Part shown: in pieces, positions 61,009-64,000 of the stretch
How the letters are laid out: each line of letters opens with the position of its first letter
Position numbering within the stretch: position 1 is the first letter of the stretch
Assembly (NCBI GenBank): GCA_903891095.1
Contig: CAITDI010000051.1
Coordinates: 45,364-109,363, forward strand
From: an uncultured bacterium
Lineage (GTDB): Bacteria; Planctomycetota; Phycisphaerae; Phycisphaerales; SM1A02
Length of the DNA stretch: 64,000 nt
Direction of reading: 5' to 3'
Notes under the pieces: model-generated
Seen by the model: only the letters and a program-made list of their open reading frames with translations
Told to the model about the DNA's origin: nothing
Database searches by the model: none
Program-made: the position numbers and the translations under genes

Positions 61009-63927
61009 TCATCGGAGGAACACGAACTCCTTGGCCGCGAACATGGCGTGCGCGAGTGCGGTGTAGGCGGCGCGGTCGCGCGCTGCAGCGTCGGGATTGG
61101 CCGCGAGCGTCGCGCGTTCGGCGTCGAGGAATCCGCGCGCGTCCTGGGTTTCATCGGCGCTCGGCGCGCGGCCGAACGCGGCGATCCACATGCTCTCGAT
61201 GCGCGCTTCGTCGGTCGATGCCGCTGCGGCGGCGAGCCGCTCGCCCCACACGCGCGCGAGGTCGTGGACCAGCTCGCTGTTGAGGAGCGCGAGCGCCTGC
61301 GCGGGGACATTCGACGCGTGGCGACGACCGCACGTGGTCGCAGGCACGGGCTGGTCGAACGCCTGCAGGAACGGATCGAGGAAGTTGCGCCGCACCTCGA
61401 GGTACACGCTGCGACGGCCAGCGCCGTCGACGGGACCGCTGCCGCCCGGACGACCGCGGCCCTGCATGTGCTCGGTGAGATACGCGGCCACGCTCGGGCC
61501 GCCGGACTTCGCGTCGAGGCGCGTCGAGGCGACGAGCATCGCGTCGCGGATCGCCTCGGCGTCGAGACGACGCACGGCGAGCGGCGACCACGCGGTCGGC
61601 GGAGCGTCGGCGGCGGTGCCGTCGGCGCTCGCGCGATACGCGTGCGAAAGCATGACTTCGCGGATGAGCTGCTTGAGCGTCGCGCCGCGCGCGAGCTTGC
61701 CCGCGAGGTGATCGAGGAGCTCGCGGCTCCACGGTCCCGCGCCGAGCTGGCCGAAGTCGTCAGGCGTCTCGACGATGCCGCGGCCGAAGAGCTTGAGCCA
61801 CACGCGGTTCGCGAGCGTGCGCCAGAGGTACGGCTCATCGGGGCTCGTGATCGCGTTCGCAAGCGCAAGTCGTCCGCTGCCGGAGACTTCGCCAGGCGAG
61901 ATGCGCGCGCTGCTGCCCGCGCCCGCATTCATGCCGAAGATCGTGAGCTGCGCGCGCGGCGCGATCTCGCCGTAGTTGCGCGAAGAGCCGCGCACATGCA
62001 CGGGCTCGTCGAACGCGCCCGATTCCTCGGCGACGAGCGCGCGGATCGGCGGCGTGCACGCGAGGAGCGCGTCGCGCGCGGCGACGACCTTTGCGCGCGC
62101 GGCTTCGACGGCGGGCGACGCGAGCGCGTCGTTCGCGAGCGGCGCAGGCGCGCCGTCGGCGTCCCATGATTCGGGCGCTGGCGGCGCCGCGTCGTCGCTC
62201 GCGATGATCGCGTCGACCTCGATCCATCCCGCGCCGTCGTCGGTGAGCTCGATGTACGCGCGCTCGCCTTGGAATCGCGCGAGGTCAAACGACTCGAACC
62301 GCCACTCGAACTCGCGCGGATCGCGCGCGGGCTGCTGCTTGGGGTCGACATCGGCGAGCCTGCGGCGCATGCCTTCGAAGAGCAGGCCGTTCTGGTCGTC
62401 GAGCCAGTAGTTGTCGATCATCATGCGCATCCAGCTCGATGCGCCGCGCACGCGGAGATGGATGTAGCGCCTGTCGATCGCGAAGGCAGGCGAGCGCGCA
62501 CTGCCGATGAGGCGCGCGTCGACGCGCGAGCTGTCGATCGTGCCCGACTCCGCGGCGCGCAGCGAGCCGTCGGCTGCGAGCGCGAGGCGCGACGACGATG
62601 CGTCGAATGCGTGACCCGAGCGCGTCCACAACGCGCCGCCGTCGTGGGCGTCGTCGATGCAGCTGGCTGCGGATGTGATTGCGGATGCGATTGCGGATGC
62701 AGGCTGCACGCCCTTCGCCGCAACGCCGACCGCGCGCGCAGCTTGATCAAGCGCGGCCTGCGCGTCGTGCGCGCGGATCGCCGCGTTCGCGTCGGTGTCG
62801 ACGAATCCCAGCACGCGCCGCGTGTTGCGCGCAACGCCCGCAAGCGCGTAGAAGTCCTTCGTCGGGATCGGATCGAACTTGTGGTCGTGGCAGCGCGCGC
62901 ACGCGATCGAGAGGCCGAACAGCGAGCGGCCCGCGACGTCGATCGCGCCGGCGATGCGGTCGGCTTCGTCGTGGCGAACATCGACGGGCGCGTGCGTCGC
63001 GGGGCCGAGGAACCACCACGCGGTGCCGAGCGGCGCAGCGTTCGGCAGGCCCATGCCCGCGCGCGGCGCAAGCATGTCGCCCGCGATCTGCTCCGACACG
63101 AACCGCGCGGGCGCGACGTCGGAGTTGAGCGCGTCGATCACGTAGTCGCGGTAGCGCCACGCCTCGGGAATCGCGTAGTCGAACTCATGCGCGAGCGTCT
63201 CGGCGTAGCGCGCGAGGTCGAGCCAGTGACGCCCCCACCGCTCGCCGTACGCAGCGCTCGCGAGCGCGCGGTCGACGAACGCGGCGAAGTTCGCGTCGCT
63301 CGGATCGGCCGCGAACGCGCGCACATCCGCCTCGCTCGGCGGAAGGCCCGTGATGTCGAACGACGCGCGGCGCAGGAGCGCGGACGGCGACGCATCGCGC
63401 GCGGGCGCGGCAAGGCCGGCGTTCTCGCGCGTCGCGAGCGCGAGGCGATCGATGTCGCCACGGCACCACGCGGCGTTGCGCACGGCGGGCACCGCGGGAT
63501 TCGTGAGCCCGCGAAACGCCCACGGCGCGGTGTACTCGGCGCCTTCGCTGATCCACGCGCGCAGTGCGGCGACTTCCTTCGGCGTGAGCGGCTCGCGGCC
63601 GTCGGGCGGCATGCGCTCTTCGGGATCGGCGTGCGTCACGCGCGCGAGGATCGCGCTCGCCTCGGGCTTGCCTGGGACGATCGCGTGCAATGCGGGCGCA
63701 GCAGCGTCGTCGCTGTCCGATTTGAGCGCGGCGGTCGCACCCGCGAAGGTGTCGAGCCGAAGCCCAGCCTTGCGCGCCTCGGCGTCGGGACCATGGCAGG
63801 CGAAGCACTTCGCGGCGAGCACGGGCCGCACCTCGCGGTCGAAGTCGACGGCGGCGCGTGCATCCGCGCATGCAAGCAGCGCGAGCGAAGCGACGACGGC
63901 CGAACGACGGAGTGACCTCGATGGCAT
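61009..63927 (-). CDS. Planctomycete cytochrome c / DUF1549 / DUF1553 (PSD1) protein
   Basis: 972-aa exported protein. Signal MPSRSLRRSAVVASLALLAC could be a lipoprotein signal, since LLAC resembles a lipobox. A cytochrome-c-type heme site CFACHG (C41, C44, H45) with a distal Met region (EERMPPDGREPLTP) follows. The DUF1549 block has ARYAETLAHEFDYAIPEAWRYRDYVIDALN, CARCHDHKFDPIPTKDFYAL and a carbohydrate-binding-like middle region (about 440-600). DUF1553 closes the protein (NRVWLKLFGRGIVETPDDFGQLG...SHAYRAS). It pairs with the DUF1501 gene in one operon. Confidence 0.93.
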   Translation of the reverse strand: MPSRSLRRSAVVASLALLACADARAAVDFDREVRPVLAAKCFACHGPDAEARKAGLRLDTFAGATAALKSDSDDAAAPALHAIVPGKPEASAILARVTHADPEERMPPDGREPLTPKEVAALRAWISEGAEYTAPWAFRGLTNPAVPAVRNAAWCRGDIDRLALATRENAGLAAPARDASPSALLRRASFDITGLPPSEADVRAFAADPSDANFAAFVDRALASAAYGERWGRHWLDLARYAETLAHEFDYAIPEAWRYRDYVIDALNSDVAPARFVSEQIAGDMLAPRAGMGLPNAAPLGTAWWFLGPATHAPVDVRHDEADRIAGAIDVAGRSLFGLSIACARCHDHKFDPIPTKDFYALAGVARNTRRVLGFVDTDANAAIRAHDAQAALDQAARAVGVAAKGVQPASAIASAITSAASCIDDAHDGGALWTRSGHAFDASSSRLALAADGSLRAAESGTIDSSRVDARLIGSARSPAFAIDRRYIHLRVRGASSWMRMMIDNYWLDDQNGLLFEGMRRRLADVDPKQQPARDPREFEWRFESFDLARFQGERAYIELTDDGAGWIEVDAIIASDDAAPPAPESWDADGAPAPLANDALASPAVEAARAKVVAARDALLACTPPIRALVAEESGAFDEPVHVRGSSRNYGEIAPRAQLTIFGMNAGAGSSARISPGEVSGSGRLALANAITSPDEPYLWRTLANRVWLKLFGRGIVETPDDFGQLGAGPWSRELLDHLAGKLARGATLKQLIREVMLSHAYRASADGTAADAPPTAWSPLAVRRLDAEAIRDAMLVASTRLDAKSGGPSVAAYLTEHMQGRGRPGGSGPVDGAGRRSVYLEVRRNFLDPFLQAFDQPVPATTCGRRHASNVPAQALALLNSELVHDLARVWGERLAAAAASTDEARIESMWIAAFGRAPSADETQDARGFLDAERATLAANPDAAARDRAAYTALAHAMFAAKEFVFLR

Positions 63928-63967
63928 GAACCGCAGTATCGCGGCTGCCCGATGCGAAGGGAAGCCC

Positions 63968-64000
63968 TTAGAGCGCTTCCGCCAGGAGATCCTGCATCGC
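63968..64000 (-). CDS. 3' end of a further gene, cut by window edge
   Basis: Ten codons plus TAA on the minus strand (AMQDLLAEAL-stop) that run off the window's right end. They read like the end of a real protein and lie 40 bp upstream of the PSD1 gene. Too short to identify. Confidence 0.35.
   Translation of the reverse strand, partial: AMQDLLAEAL

Overview
The window reads as a high-GC chromosome segment of a planctomycete, most likely class Phycisphaerae. Supporting marks are a DUF1501 / cytochrome-c-DUF1549-DUF1553 pair, short secreted proteins ending in a PAPGA-hydrophobic-RRRR sorting tail, type I dockerin repeats on several secreted proteins, and zinc-ribbon membrane proteins with CxxCGYDLxGL...CPECG. 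The species assignment is inference; no rRNA or tRNA gene is present. Most genes are ordinary chromosomal genes packed tightly, often with ATGA or GTGA overlaps.

Layout. 1-1.8 kb: miaB. 1.8-9.2 kb: a secreted-protein island, with three tandem paralogues carrying PEP-CTERM-like tails, each closed by its own intrinsic terminator, then a dockerin protein and a metzincin-like metalloprotease with a dockerin. 9.3-18.9 kb: cell-wall and tRNA housekeeping (murD, ispF, truA), a large unknown exported protein, a BshB1-like deacetylase and a DedA protein. 18.9-27.4 kb, minus strand: an unknown protein, then a three-gene mannoside cluster (GH38 alpha-mannosidase, SSS-family transporter, GH2 beta-mannosidase). 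27.5-29.6 kb: two multi-pass membrane proteins. 29.7-36.6 kb: a probable export operon made of a Cys-rich exported protein, TolC-like lipoprotein, HlyD-like adaptor, ABC ATPase, two FtsX-type permeases and a second Cys-containing exported protein.

36.6-43.4 kb: xylB, a small membrane protein, two PGRP-type amidases and gyrB. 43.5-47.7 kb: a TlpA-like thioredoxin protein, queC, a MoxR ATPase and a zinc-ribbon membrane protein. 48-56.7 kb: a protein-quality cluster, groEL1-groES-groEL2-dnaJ-grpE, followed by an FmdB-type zinc ribbon and rnr. 56.8-64 kb, minus strand: two paralogous PepSY-like/dockerin secreted proteins, then the DUF1501 and PSD1-cytochrome genes and the last codons of a further gene.

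The most interesting signals are: (1) the export operon bracketed by two Cys-rich exported proteins of unknown function; (2) structured leaders in front of the PEP-CTERM-like paralogues, including a terminator hairpin 50 nt upstream of the third; (3) recurrent 11-13 bp (also 19 and 21 bp) tandem duplications, mostly in intergenic DNA; (4) a hairpin filling the alpha-mannosidase/transporter junction; and (5) two divergent GroELs around one GroES, one with a His-rich Met-Gly tail and one with altered nucleotide-loop residues. No mobile element, CRISPR array, phage or transferred island was recognised.
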